Positions 43,610 to 52,400 of a stretch of DNA of 64,000 nt are shown here, piece after piece. The notes beneath the pieces were generated by a model that worked only from the letters and a program-made list of their open reading frames with translations, was not told where the DNA came from and made no database searches. Positions within the stretch are counted from its first letter, which is position 1; the number at the start of each line of letters is the position of its first letter. Where the stretch lies: NCBI GenBank assembly GCA_910586225.1, contig CAJUIL010000012.1:1-64000 (forward strand), in the 5' to 3' direction. Both the position numbers and the translations under genes were made by a program. The stretch is from an uncultured Eubacterium sp. (lineage in GTDB: Bacteria; Bacillota; Clostridia; Lachnospirales; Lachnospiraceae).

Positions 43610-44458
43610 ATGAAAATCGGCTATATATCCCGCATGGACCGCTCTTATATGCACGCACTGGCGCTTCCGCTGCGGCAGGATTCAAAATATATCGTGTTCA
43701 GCGATTGTCATCGCGGAGATGGAAGGGCGGACGACAATTTTTTGAAAAATGAGCTGATGTATCTGGCTGCGCTTCGGTATTATTACAAAAATGGCTATAC
43801 GTATATAGAGCTTGGCGACGGCGACGAATTGTGGGAAAACAGATCGATGGAAAAAATAAAAGAAATGCATCCGCACAGCTTTGCGATGATTGAAAAGTTC
43901 AGGAAGGAAGATCGATTTTATCCGGTATACGGCAATCATGATATGGTAAAAAAGGAAACTGCTTATTCCAAAAAGCATTTGGGCGGGCCGTGTTATCAGG
44001 GGATACTGCTGGAGGATCCGCAGAAGAAGCTATTTCTGACGCACGGGCATCAAGCAGATGTGATGAACAGTACGTTTTGGAAAGTAAACCGCTTCTTGGT
44101 GCGCTATTTGTGGAAGGGACTGGAGCTGCTCGGCGTGCCCGACCCAACCAGCGCGGCGAAAAATAACACGCACAAGGAGCGTACGGAAAAACGATTGACG
44201 GAATGGGCTGCGCAAAATGATGTGATATTGATCACAGGCCATACGCACCGTCCGATGGCGGGGACGAAGGAGTCGCCGTATTTTAATACGGGCAGCTGCG
44301 TGCATCCTGCCGGAATTACTGGAATGGAAATCGAGCACCGCTGTATGACGCTTGTGAAATGGTCGCTTGGAACAGACGGCGCGCAGGCGGTTTATGTGAG
44401 GCGGGAAGCGCTTGGCAAAAAAGTGTGCATTGACGCGCATAGTTTAAACAACCTGTAA
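43610..44458 (+). CDS. calcineurin-like metallophosphoesterase (LpxH-like)
   Basis: About 283 residues. The five phosphoesterase motifs are visible: FSDCHRGDGRADDN, ELGDGDELWENR, YGNHDM, THGHQAD and TGHTHRP, which together bind two metals. The arrangement resembles UDP-2,3-diacylglucosamine hydrolase, but a Gram-positive organism has no lipid A, so the substrate is unknown. An upstream in-frame ATG at 43559 adds 17 unconserved residues and has no ribosome binding site. It follows niaR closely and may be in the same transcript. Confidence 0.85.
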   Translation: MKIGYISRMDRSYMHALALPLRQDSKYIVFSDCHRGDGRADDNFLKNELMYLAALRYYYKNGYTYIELGDGDELWENRSMEKIKEMHPHSFAMIEKFRKEDRFYPVYGNHDMVKKETAYSKKHLGGPCYQGILLEDPQKKLFLTHGHQADVMNSTFWKVNRFLVRYLWKGLELLGVPDPTSAAKNNTHKERTEKRLTEWAAQNDVILITGHTHRPMAGTKESPYFNTGSCVHPAGITGMEIEHRCMTLVKWSLGTDGAQAVYVRREALGKKVCIDAHSLNNL

Positions 44459-44503
44459 GGGGAGAAAATGAGACGGTGCATGGACGCACGCTGGAGCTGT
44501 ATA

Positions 44504-44995
44504 TTACAATACTTTTTGATAAGCGATGCGTGGACTTTTATCCGCCACATAAATCCTGCCGCATTTTTGAAATCCGTTTGCTGCAAGAAGATGCTGCATA
44601 GCATAGTTTTCCTCGTGGGTATCGATGCGGATATTTGCTGCTTTGGATTCGCAGAATGCAAGGCAGCAGCGGAAAACTCCTTTTTTTTCACCGCTCCCGG
44701 CGATACGGTGGATGGTTCCGTATAGGTCGTCGTTAAGCCAAGAGCCGTTTTCAATATATTCGTAAGTCGGGTCTTTGCCGATTATAAAGGCAAAAACGCC
44801 AAAAATAGCAGGGCTGTCGGTATCAGTGATAACATAGCTGTACCCGTTTTTTATGTCGTTTTTTATTGTTTCCTCTGATGGATTGGTGCTGCCCCACTGA
44901 TTCGGATTGCCGGAAAGACGCATTTGTTCTCTTGCATGGGCGTAGATAGATATTATTTTTGAGAAATCGTTGGGGGTGGCTTTTCGTATGGTCAT
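44504..44995 (-). CDS. GNAT-family N-acetyltransferase
   Basis: 164 residues from the ATG at 44995 with AAGGAG upstream. MTIRKATPNDFSKIISIYAH is a typical GNAT opening; the later AAANIRIDTHEENYAMQHLL and NGFQKCGRIYV correspond to motifs A and B that bind acetyl-CoA. It has a QWGSTNPSEETI segment seen in a clostridial subgroup. The acetylated substrate is unknown. Convergent with the phosphoesterase. Confidence 0.85.
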   Translation of the reverse strand: MTIRKATPNDFSKIISIYAHAREQMRLSGNPNQWGSTNPSEETIKNDIKNGYSYVITDTDSPAIFGVFAFIIGKDPTYEYIENGSWLNDDLYGTIHRIAGSGEKKGVFRCCLAFCESKAANIRIDTHEENYAMQHLLAANGFQKCGRIYVADKSPRIAYQKVL

Positions 44996-45540
44996 ATGGG
45001 AAGCTCCTTTTTTATTTTTGTCAATTATATCAAAGACAGATACGGAGTTCAATTCGAATTAGGAGGAAAATGTATTTCGCAATGCTTCGATTGTATGATA
45101 GTATTTGGTCGTTTTCTGCATAAAAGGTTCATTTTCTGCAAGCCCTCTTGAATATTATACGTTATTTGTTATGCTTATAGCAGATACAGGTAGCTATGAT
45201 TGCAAAGATGAAATCATAATAATGAGGTTAGAAGAAAATTAGTATATATTGTATTGGTCGTTTGATAATCTGGGTTAATCATTAATTAAATTTTGATTTA
45301 CAGGTAGAAAGTCATATCGGTAAATGTAACGATTGATGATAACACTGTAAATGGAAAGAAGTAATGTTGACCAGATTACCAAGTGGTCAGAACTTAGGAA
45401 CAGAGTTTCTTAACGGGGCTAGAATGGCTGTTTTGAAATAAATCTATTTAAATAATTTTCTTTTTATTAGAATACTGAGCAATTTTTGTAATTGTATCTT
45501 CTAAAATCTAAATATATGTGATAATAAAGTAGGAGGGGTT

Positions 45541-45762
45541 TATCATCAGTTAAATCCGGGTGGTGACGGTTGGACTGCATCAAAATTTACTGGTGCTACA
45601 AGTGGAGATTTTGATTTTTCGGGTTATAATATTGCGGCAAAACAACCGTGGCAGTTTAGGTATTCGCAGACAGCTCTTAAAAGTACAAAAATGAGCCGTG
45701 TGCAAATAAGAATTTATTGGGATTATGACATAAAGTATACCAATTACGAATTATTCAAATAA
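45541..45762 (+). pseudogene. C-terminal remnant of an unrecognised protein
   Basis: A 73-codon open frame with protein-like composition (LNPGGDGWTASKFTGATSGD and later QFRYSQTALKSTKM, IRIYWDYDIKYTNYELFK) ends in TAA at 45760-45762. AGGAGGGG at 45531-45538 suggests a former start, yet no ATG, GTG or TTG follows in frame. It looks like an exported or beta-rich domain whose 5' part was lost. The rest of 44996-45540 is AT-rich with only short fragments and no recognised gene. Confidence 0.4.
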
Positions 45763-45775
45763 GAGGTGTTAATAT

Positions 45776-45809
45776 CTATGGCAATGCTATGAGAATTGCT
45801 TTGCCATAG
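45776..45809. promoter_or_regulatory. hairpin upstream of the 467-aa gene
   Basis: CTATGGCAA (45776-45784) pairs with TTGCCATAG (45801-45809), ending 24 bp before the next ATG. No T run follows, so it could be a leader hairpin or the end of the upstream remnant. Confidence 0.45.
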
Positions 45810-45832
45810 GTTATTGTGGAAAGGAGCGGTAT

Positions 45833-47236
45833 ATGCAAGTTAATTATGATGCTTATGCCTATTCAACGGAAGTAAATCTAAATAATAGGAAAAGTGCAGC
45901 AGCAAATAGAAATGTGCGAAAAAATGATGATAATGATTTGTCTTATAAACAAGTAGAGTCGGAATATACGAATTATACAAAAGAAGCTCTTGTGAAAGAT
46001 ACTGTACAAGAGCAAACATCATTTCCAAGTTTTCATGTGTTATCTAAATATGAAAAATATTTCAAGGCTTTAAACGAACATTATTCAAAGGTAAACGAGG
46101 AAAATAAAAAGTTTGCCAATCCTGAAAAGCATATTGTTGATAAATATTTCAATAAAAACTCCCCTTATTATGTAAAAGGCTTAACGCAAAAGGAGCGTGA
46201 TATTTGTGCAACAGCGGAACAACGTGTTTTGATGGGAATGCAGCCTGATTTATGTGGTCTTGATCCAGTTATTCGGGAAAATTTTGATGGATGCAATATT
46301 TTTGTGATGGATATGGAATGGAATCAGGAAATTCGAGATGAAATGAATAGTGCTATAAATCAGGCATTTGAAAAAAATGGGATTGTAATTCCCAAAGATG
46401 CTGCTTTAAGATTGACGGTTGATCCATATGATTTCTTCATTCATGCAGCTGGAGTAAACGAGGAATTGGCAAAAAGGATAGAGGCAGCATTAAATCAAGG
46501 CAAAAATGGTTACTATTTATATAATCATATTTCTTTTTGCAATCCGGTGAATTATGGTGTTGAAGACCCATATCAATACATACAAGGTGATAAAGAAAAG
46601 ATGGTGGTTTATCATTTTGTAAATCGGTTGACAGGATATGATATAAGAGAATTGGAAAACAGAGATGGAAAGTTTTATACTCCTGATGGAAAAGATTTGT
46701 GGGAAGTATTGAAAGACAAATATAATAAACTGGTAGCAGATGGTAATGCAGATGCTTCCGTACTAAAGGAATATGAGGCTGCATACCAGAGAATTGCTAA
46801 AGCAGGTTGGAACCGGACAACAGATTGCAACTTAATGATTGACTACAAAGACAGTTCACTATGTGATATTGATACATCTTATGGATATGGTCCAGGACAG
46901 ACTGCATGGCAGGGCAGGGTGAAAAGTTGGTATGAGGGAATACAAAAAGAATATTTGCGTGAACGTGATGAAGAATTGAAACGAGAAGAAAATACTCTGA
47001 CAAAATTTGAAGTGGCGGTAAAAGAAACTGAGGATATGATGGAGAGGATGTTTGGAGAGGGACGTATGTCTACCTTACAGAGTGAAGAAACTCAATTAAT
47101 TTCACCCAATCTTTCTGAACTCCAAAAGTTGTTGGACCGCTTACAGAAAGATGGAATGATCGTCCATCTTACGAATAGGGTGCTTAATCTTGGGGGAGAA
47201 TTAAAAACAATTCAAAGTTTTGATTGCAGAGCATAA
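45833..47236 (+). CDS. uncharacterised 467-residue protein, DUF4885-like
   Basis: 467 residues, no signal peptide or membrane segment. The start MQVNYDAYAYSTEVNLNNRK and the motif GLTQKERDICATAEQRVLMG recall DUF4885 proteins of Firmicutes; this assignment is tentative. The middle has VTVDPYDFF-like and IAKAGWNRTTDCNLMIDY segments with two cysteines, and the C-terminal ~90 residues are strongly helical (LRERDEELKREENTLTKFE). AAAGGAG precedes the ATG. It lies between a gene remnant and a convergent spore-coat gene and has higher AT content than its neighbours, consistent with transfer. Confidence 0.6.
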   Translation: MQVNYDAYAYSTEVNLNNRKSAAANRNVRKNDDNDLSYKQVESEYTNYTKEALVKDTVQEQTSFPSFHVLSKYEKYFKALNEHYSKVNEENKKFANPEKHIVDKYFNKNSPYYVKGLTQKERDICATAEQRVLMGMQPDLCGLDPVIRENFDGCNIFVMDMEWNQEIRDEMNSAINQAFEKNGIVIPKDAALRLTVDPYDFFIHAAGVNEELAKRIEAALNQGKNGYYLYNHISFCNPVNYGVEDPYQYIQGDKEKMVVYHFVNRLTGYDIRELENRDGKFYTPDGKDLWEVLKDKYNKLVADGNADASVLKEYEAAYQRIAKAGWNRTTDCNLMIDYKDSSLCDIDTSYGYGPGQTAWQGRVKSWYEGIQKEYLRERDEELKREENTLTKFEVAVKETEDMMERMFGEGRMSTLQSEETQLISPNLSELQKLLDRLQKDGMIVHLTNRVLNLGGELKTIQSFDCRA

Positions 47237-47282
47237 AGGTTGACGGTTGCAGGAATCGTATTGTTTTTGGCGCTTAAAAATG

Positions 47283-47311
47283 AAAAAGGACAGCCAAAAC
47301 TGTCCTTTTTT
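47283..47311. terminator. bidirectional terminator
   Basis: AAAAAGGACAG (47283-47293), loop CCAAAA, CTGTCCTTTTTT (47300-47311). It serves both the 467-aa gene and the convergent coat protein gene. Confidence 0.9.
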
Positions 47312-47333
47312 CGCCAGCAGCTCTTTCCAGCAG

Positions 47334-47792
47334 CTACGCCATCCCATTCACTGTTTTATATTTATACAGCATTTCCGCATGGTTCTGCTCTTCGATCTGA
47401 ATATCCGCCAGCAGCTTTCGCAAGCTTGGCTCAGAAAACTTAAATACGTTGGAGTTGTATTCAGAAGAAACCATTTTCTCTGTACCAATGCAGTCAGTAG
47501 CCAAAAAGCAGTCGTTTTTCTTGTCCTCGTTGTCTGTCATGGAGTTGTAGGTCGCCTGCGGGCTATAAGCTTTACCGGAACGGTCATTGCAGTTGCAGGT
47601 TGGGACGTTGCCGGAAAGCACCTTGCCGAGTGATTCGTAATGTTCTTTTTCTTCTTTTTCCAGGTTTTGGAAGAGGTCTTTTAAGACAGTGTCTTTTGCT
47701 TCCTTGCCGTATCTGTTGTACTTTTCAATGCAGCTTTGCTCTTGTGTCTGAAGGTCTTTGATCGCGGTTGTTTCTTTTTCTGTTAAAATCAT
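47334..47792 (-). CDS. CotF-like spore coat protein
   Basis: 152 residues, a ferritin-like helical protein of the Coat_F family. The first helix pair (TEKETTAIKDLQTQEQSCIE, then LFQNLEKEEKEHYESLGKVL) and the last (LRKLLADIQIEEQNHAEMLY) contain the ExxH-type pattern; the middle is polar, with three cysteines and asparagines. Relatives are found in the coat of clostridial spores. It supports a spore-forming host. Confidence 0.8.
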   Translation of the reverse strand: MILTEKETTAIKDLQTQEQSCIEKYNRYGKEAKDTVLKDLFQNLEKEEKEHYESLGKVLSGNVPTCNCNDRSGKAYSPQATYNSMTDNEDKKNDCFLATDCIGTEKMVSSEYNSNVFKFSEPSLRKLLADIQIEEQNHAEMLYKYKTVNGMA

Positions 47793-48043
47793 GTTTCGTA
47801 CCTCTTTCTTAAAATGACTGTTTTTACAGGACGTATTATGTGCAGACAGCAGGTTTTTATACTCGCTGAAAAGAGAAATTTCTTGGAACGCAAGATTAAT
47901 GCAAGGTTTTCCTTTCTTCGATCGTGTTACTTTTAAAGAAACAATTTATGGCTGGCATTTTTTCGGAATCTGTTTTATACTAAAAATACGGAAAAGCCAG
48001 GCATAATAAAAAAACAGCAATGATGAAGAAGGGAGAGTTCATT

Positions 48044-48505
48044 ATGAAACGATTGAAACGTACCTTGCTGGCGGCAGCGCTTGTTGGTGCAGTTTCCTTT
48101 ACGACTGCAGGACAGTCTGCAACCGTTGCTTATGCGCATGGATGTCATGGCGGTGGACATTGCGGTTCGTATACGAATTATTATTATTGCGGCGGACACA
48201 GCGCACATACGCACAACGGCGGCATTTGTCCATATGCGGATGAAGATCCGTACTATTACTGCGGCGGACACAGCGCGCATACGCATCCAAACGGGGTTTG
48301 CCCATATGCGACAACAGTCAGCAAAGCAACTGTCAGAAAGGTTCAAAGAACATTGAACCGCTGTGGGTATAACTGCGGAACCGCGGATGGCGTTATGGGA
48401 ACAAGAACAAAACGTGCGTTAAAAAGCTATCAGAGGGACAACGGACTAAAGGCGGATGGTGCGATCGGCCAGCAGACGTTGATCGCGTTGGGGCTTGCAA
48501 ATTAA
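48044..48505 (+). CDS. secreted His/Cys-rich repeat protein with peptidoglycan-binding domain
   Basis: 153 residues from the ATG at 48044 (GGGAGAG upstream). A signal peptide (RTLLAAALVGAVSFTTAGQS...AYA) is followed by two near-identical units of the form YYCGGHSAHTH-N-G-CPYA, one with a proline insert, preceded by a HGCHGGGHCG segment. The C-terminal ~65 residues are a PG_binding_1 domain (VRKVQRTLNRCGYNCGTADG, then GTRTKRALKSYQRDNGLKAD). The His/Cys units look suited to metal binding at the cell wall; no function is established. Confidence 0.75.
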   Translation: MKRLKRTLLAAALVGAVSFTTAGQSATVAYAHGCHGGGHCGSYTNYYYCGGHSAHTHNGGICPYADEDPYYYCGGHSAHTHPNGVCPYATTVSKATVRKVQRTLNRCGYNCGTADGVMGTRTKRALKSYQRDNGLKADGAIGQQTLIALGLAN

Positions 48506-48540
48506 CGATTGTGATCCAGAGAAAAAATAGGAAAGAATAA

Positions 48541-48572
48541 GTGCAGGGCCGCAGCTGGCCTTGCACTTTTTT
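48541..48572 (+). terminator. intrinsic terminator
   Basis: GTGCAGGGCC, loop GCAGCT, GGCCTTGCAC with one G-U pair, then TTTTTT. It ends the secreted repeat protein transcript. Confidence 0.9.
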
Positions 48573-48740
48573 GTCGTTTTTGGTTTTTGAGGATTCGGAA
48601 CTCTCAGACATTTGGCTTGTTCGAAAAGAAATCAGTTTTCAGAAAGAAGATACTATGTTAGAATAAAGGCAGATTACATACAGTTCGACATCGTTTGGTT
48701 TTTCTGAACGAGCTTTATGCTGGGCAGGCGGAGGATAAAA

Positions 48741-49445
48741 ATGAGTGCATTTGTGCAATTTCAAAACGTCGGCAAGACGTATCACATGGGCGAAGTGGAT
48801 ATCGAAGCGTTAAGAGATGTGAATTTTACGATTGAAAAGGGCGAGTTTTGTGTCGTAGTCGGTGCGTCTGGGGCAGGTAAGACGACGATCTTAAATATTC
48901 TGGGCGGAATGGATACGCTGACGACTGGAAAGGTACTCCTGGACGGAGCAGAGATTTCGGCTTACCGTAAAAAGAAGCTGACGGCTTATCGGCGGTATGA
49001 TATCGGATTTGTGTTCCAGTTTTATAATCTGGTGCAGAATTTGACGGCGTTGGAAAATGTAGAGCTGGCGGCACAGATATGCAAAGACCCGCTGGATGCG
49101 GGGACAGTGCTGGAGATGGTTGGACTAAAGGATCGGGCGGGGAATTTCCCGGCGCAGCTGTCAGGCGGAGAGCAGCAGAGAGTGGCGATCGCGCGTGCGC
49201 TTGCGAAAAATCCGAAGCTGCTGCTGTGCGATGAGCCAACGGGCGCGCTTGATTACCATACGGGTAAGGCGGTGCTAAAGCTGCTGCAGGATGCGTGCAG
49301 GAAAAATGGTATGACGGTCGTCGTCATTACGCATAACCAGGCGCTGACAGCGATGGCGGACAGGATTATTACCGTCAAAAACGGAACTGTGCGCAGCATG
49401 GAGCTGAACGAACAGATCGTGCCGGTGGAAGAGATTGAATGGTAG
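48741..49445 (+). CDS. ABC transporter ATP-binding protein (MacB/LolD type)
   Basis: 234 residues from the ATG at 48741 with GGAGG upstream. Walker A GASGAGKTT is at 41-49, the Q-loop in FVFQFYNLVQNLT, signature LSGGEQQR, Walker B LLLCDEPTGALD and the switch His in VVITHNQ. The fold and the adjacent FtsX-type permease place it in the lipoprotein-release/macrolide/cell-wall group, which does mechanical work on extracytoplasmic partners instead of importing solutes. The permease gene begins 30 nt later. Confidence 0.95.
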   Translation: MSAFVQFQNVGKTYHMGEVDIEALRDVNFTIEKGEFCVVVGASGAGKTTILNILGGMDTLTTGKVLLDGAEISAYRKKKLTAYRRYDIGFVFQFYNLVQNLTALENVELAAQICKDPLDAGTVLEMVGLKDRAGNFPAQLSGGEQQRVAIARALAKNPKLLLCDEPTGALDYHTGKAVLKLLQDACRKNGMTVVVITHNQALTAMADRIITVKNGTVRSMELNEQIVPVEEIEW

Positions 49446-49475
49446 CGGAAATGCCAAAAAACAGGGAGACAGAGC

Positions 49476-52400
49476 ATGAACAAGGGAATGATAAAAACAA
49501 CAGTCAGGGAAATAAAAGGAAGCCTTGGGCGGTATTTGGCCATTTTTGCGATTGTATTGTTGGGAGTAGCGCTGTTTACCGGGCTAAAGGCAACGACGCC
49601 GGCGATGCTTATGACGGGAAACGATTATCTGGCTGAGCAGAATTTTTACGATTTTCGGCTGCTGTCTACCATTGGTTTTGAGGAAGCGGACGTACAAAAG
49701 CTTATAGAGATGAAACAGACAGCCGACGCAGAAGGGGCCGTCAGCGTAGATGCAGTCTGCATGGCTGACAGCGGGAATGAAGCGGTCTATAAATTCCATA
49801 CAGTGCCGGAAAAGATCAACCAGATCATATTGACTGCCGGAAGAATGCCCAAAAAGGCGGATGAATGTGTGCTGGATTCTGCCCAGTATGGGGAGGATAT
49901 GATTGGAAAGCAGATCGCGGTGACGGATAGTAACGAAGAAGATACATTGGAAATGTTTGGTGAGCGGACATTTACGGCGGTAGGTATTGTGCGTTCTCCT
50001 TATTATATCAATCTTGAGCGGGGAACGACTTCGATCGGAGAGGGAAAGATCACGGCTTTTTTATATGTGCCGCGGGAATCCTTTGCCTGTGAATATTTAA
50101 CGGAAATTTATGTAAAAACAAAGCAAAAGCTGGATGTGTATACGGACGCCTATGAGGACTATATTGATGGAATGCAGGAGGAAATAGAAGGGAAAACGGA
50201 GGCTCTTGCGCTGGCGCGGTATGAAAAGATTACGGGTGAAGCCCGTAAGGAAATAGATGACGCGCAGGAAGAATTAGACGAGAAGCTGGCAGATGCACAT
50301 AAGGAGCTTGCTGACGCACGCAAAAAGATTGCGGACGGGGAGCAGGAAATCGTAGACGGGGAACAGGAGCTGCGTGATGGAAAGCGTAAGGCAGCAGATG
50401 GAGAGCGGGAGCTTGCCGCTAATGAACGCAAGCTTTCGGACAGTGAACGCAAGCTTTTGGACGGTGAACGGGAGATCCGGGAAAAGGAACAGGAGATTCG
50501 GGATGCGCAAAGACAGTTAAGTCAGGCGGAGCAGGAGATTTCTGCGAATGAGAAAAAGCTGGCGGATGGCAAGGCAGAGCTTGCGCAGGCCAAGGCAAAG
50601 CTGCAAAAGGAGGAAACTAAGCTGCAAAAGGAGGAAGCAGCCTTACCAGGACAGGAAACGCAGCTGCAAAAGCAGGAGACAGAGCTTTTGAAAAAAGAGG
50701 AGGAGCTTACGCAGCAGGAAGCGGAGCTGGCGAGCCAGGAGACGGAGCTTTTGAAAAAAGAAGCGGAGCTTAAGGAGCAGGAAACGGAGCTTATGCAGCA
50801 GGAAGCAGCGCTCAAACAGCAGGAAACAACGCTTTTAGATAAAAAAGCAGAGCTTGCACAGCAGGAAGCAGTGCTCAGACAGCAGGAAACAGCGCTGGAA
50901 AATGAGGAAACAGCGCTGGATAGCCAGCAGAAGGACCTAAACCTCCGTAAGGAACAGCTGGAGCAGGCGTATGCAGCGCATCAGATATCACATACGCAGT
51001 ATGAGAGTCAGCTGCAAGAGCTGCAGACAGGGCTGCATCAGCTGCAGGCGGGTAAGGCGGAGCTTGCACAGACCAAGGCGCAGCTGCAGGCAGGAAAGAA
51101 ACAGCTGCAGGAGGGACGTTCTCAAGTGCAGGAAGGACTCGTGCAGGTACAGTCTGGACTTGCGCAGGTGCGGCCTGGACTTACGCAGTTACAGGAGGGT
51201 CTTTCCCAAGTGCGGGAGGGACTTACACAGGTGCAGGGAGGTCTTTCCAAGGTGCGGGAGGGGCTTACGCAGGTGCGGGAAGGACTTGTGCAGGTACGTG
51301 CAGGCTGCAAGCAGCTGCAGGACGGAAAACAGCAGATTGCCGCGGGAAAAAAACAGCTTGCCGCCGCAAAAGCAGAGATTGCGTCGAATGAAAAAACATT
51401 GGCTGAATCCCAACAACAGCTTGCAGCCGGAAAAGCAGAAACGGCAGACGCGCGTATGCAGCTGGAAACAGGAAGGCGAGAGCTGGAAAAAGGTAAAGCA
51501 GAGCTGCAAAGCGGCAGGATAGAGCTTGCGGATGGCAAGAGGCAGCTTGCGGATGCAAGGGAAGAGCTTGCAGATGCAAGGGCAGAGCTGAAACAGGGCA
51601 GAAAGGATCTGGACAAGGGCAAAGCGGAGCTTGCGGATGCCAGAAGGGAGTACGCGGACGCAAAAGCAGAATTAAATGAAGAGACGGCGGATGCGCAGCA
51701 AAAGATAAACGACGCGCGTATGGAGCTGGCAGAGGCAGAGGAGCCGGATGCTTATGCGCTGACAAGAAATACGAATATCGGCTATGCCTGCTATGAAAGC
51801 GATTCTAATATTGTAGCAGGGATCGCGAATGTATTTCCGGTGTTCTTTTTCCTTGTGGCTGCGCTTATTTGCATGACGACAATGAACCGAATGGTGGAGG
51901 AGCAGCGTACGCAGATCGGCGTGCTCAAGGCGCTTGGTTATGGAAACGGCACGATCATGGGGAAATATTTGTTTTACGCCGGTTCTGCGGCAGCCGCGGG
52001 AGCGGTAGCAGGCTGTATTATCGGGACGTGGCTGTTTCCAAAGGTGATCTGGATGGGATACAGTATTATGTATTCTATGGGAGAGATTACTTATTATTTT
52101 GACGGGTGGATGGCTTTCTTTTCGCTGCTGGCGGCGCTGCTTTGTTCGATGGGGGCGGCTTACGCGTCCTGCCGGTACGAGCTGTATAGCGTTCCGGCAA
52201 GCCTGATACGGCCAAAGGCGCCAAAGGGCGGAAAACGCATCTTTTTGGAAAATGTTGGGTTTATCTGGAGTAGGATGAAGTTTCTGCACAAGGTATCGGT
52301 CCGCAATATTTTTCGTTATAAAAAACGTTTTTTTATGATGATACTTGGAATAAGCGGCTGTACGGCGCTGCTTCTGACAGGATTTGGGGTCAAGGATTCC

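Noticed and set aside
50159..51765. Long minus-strand open frames opposite the permease coiled coil
   Set aside because: They arise from the biased E/Q/A codons of the repeats and read as low-complexity S/P/C-rich sequence without start signals.
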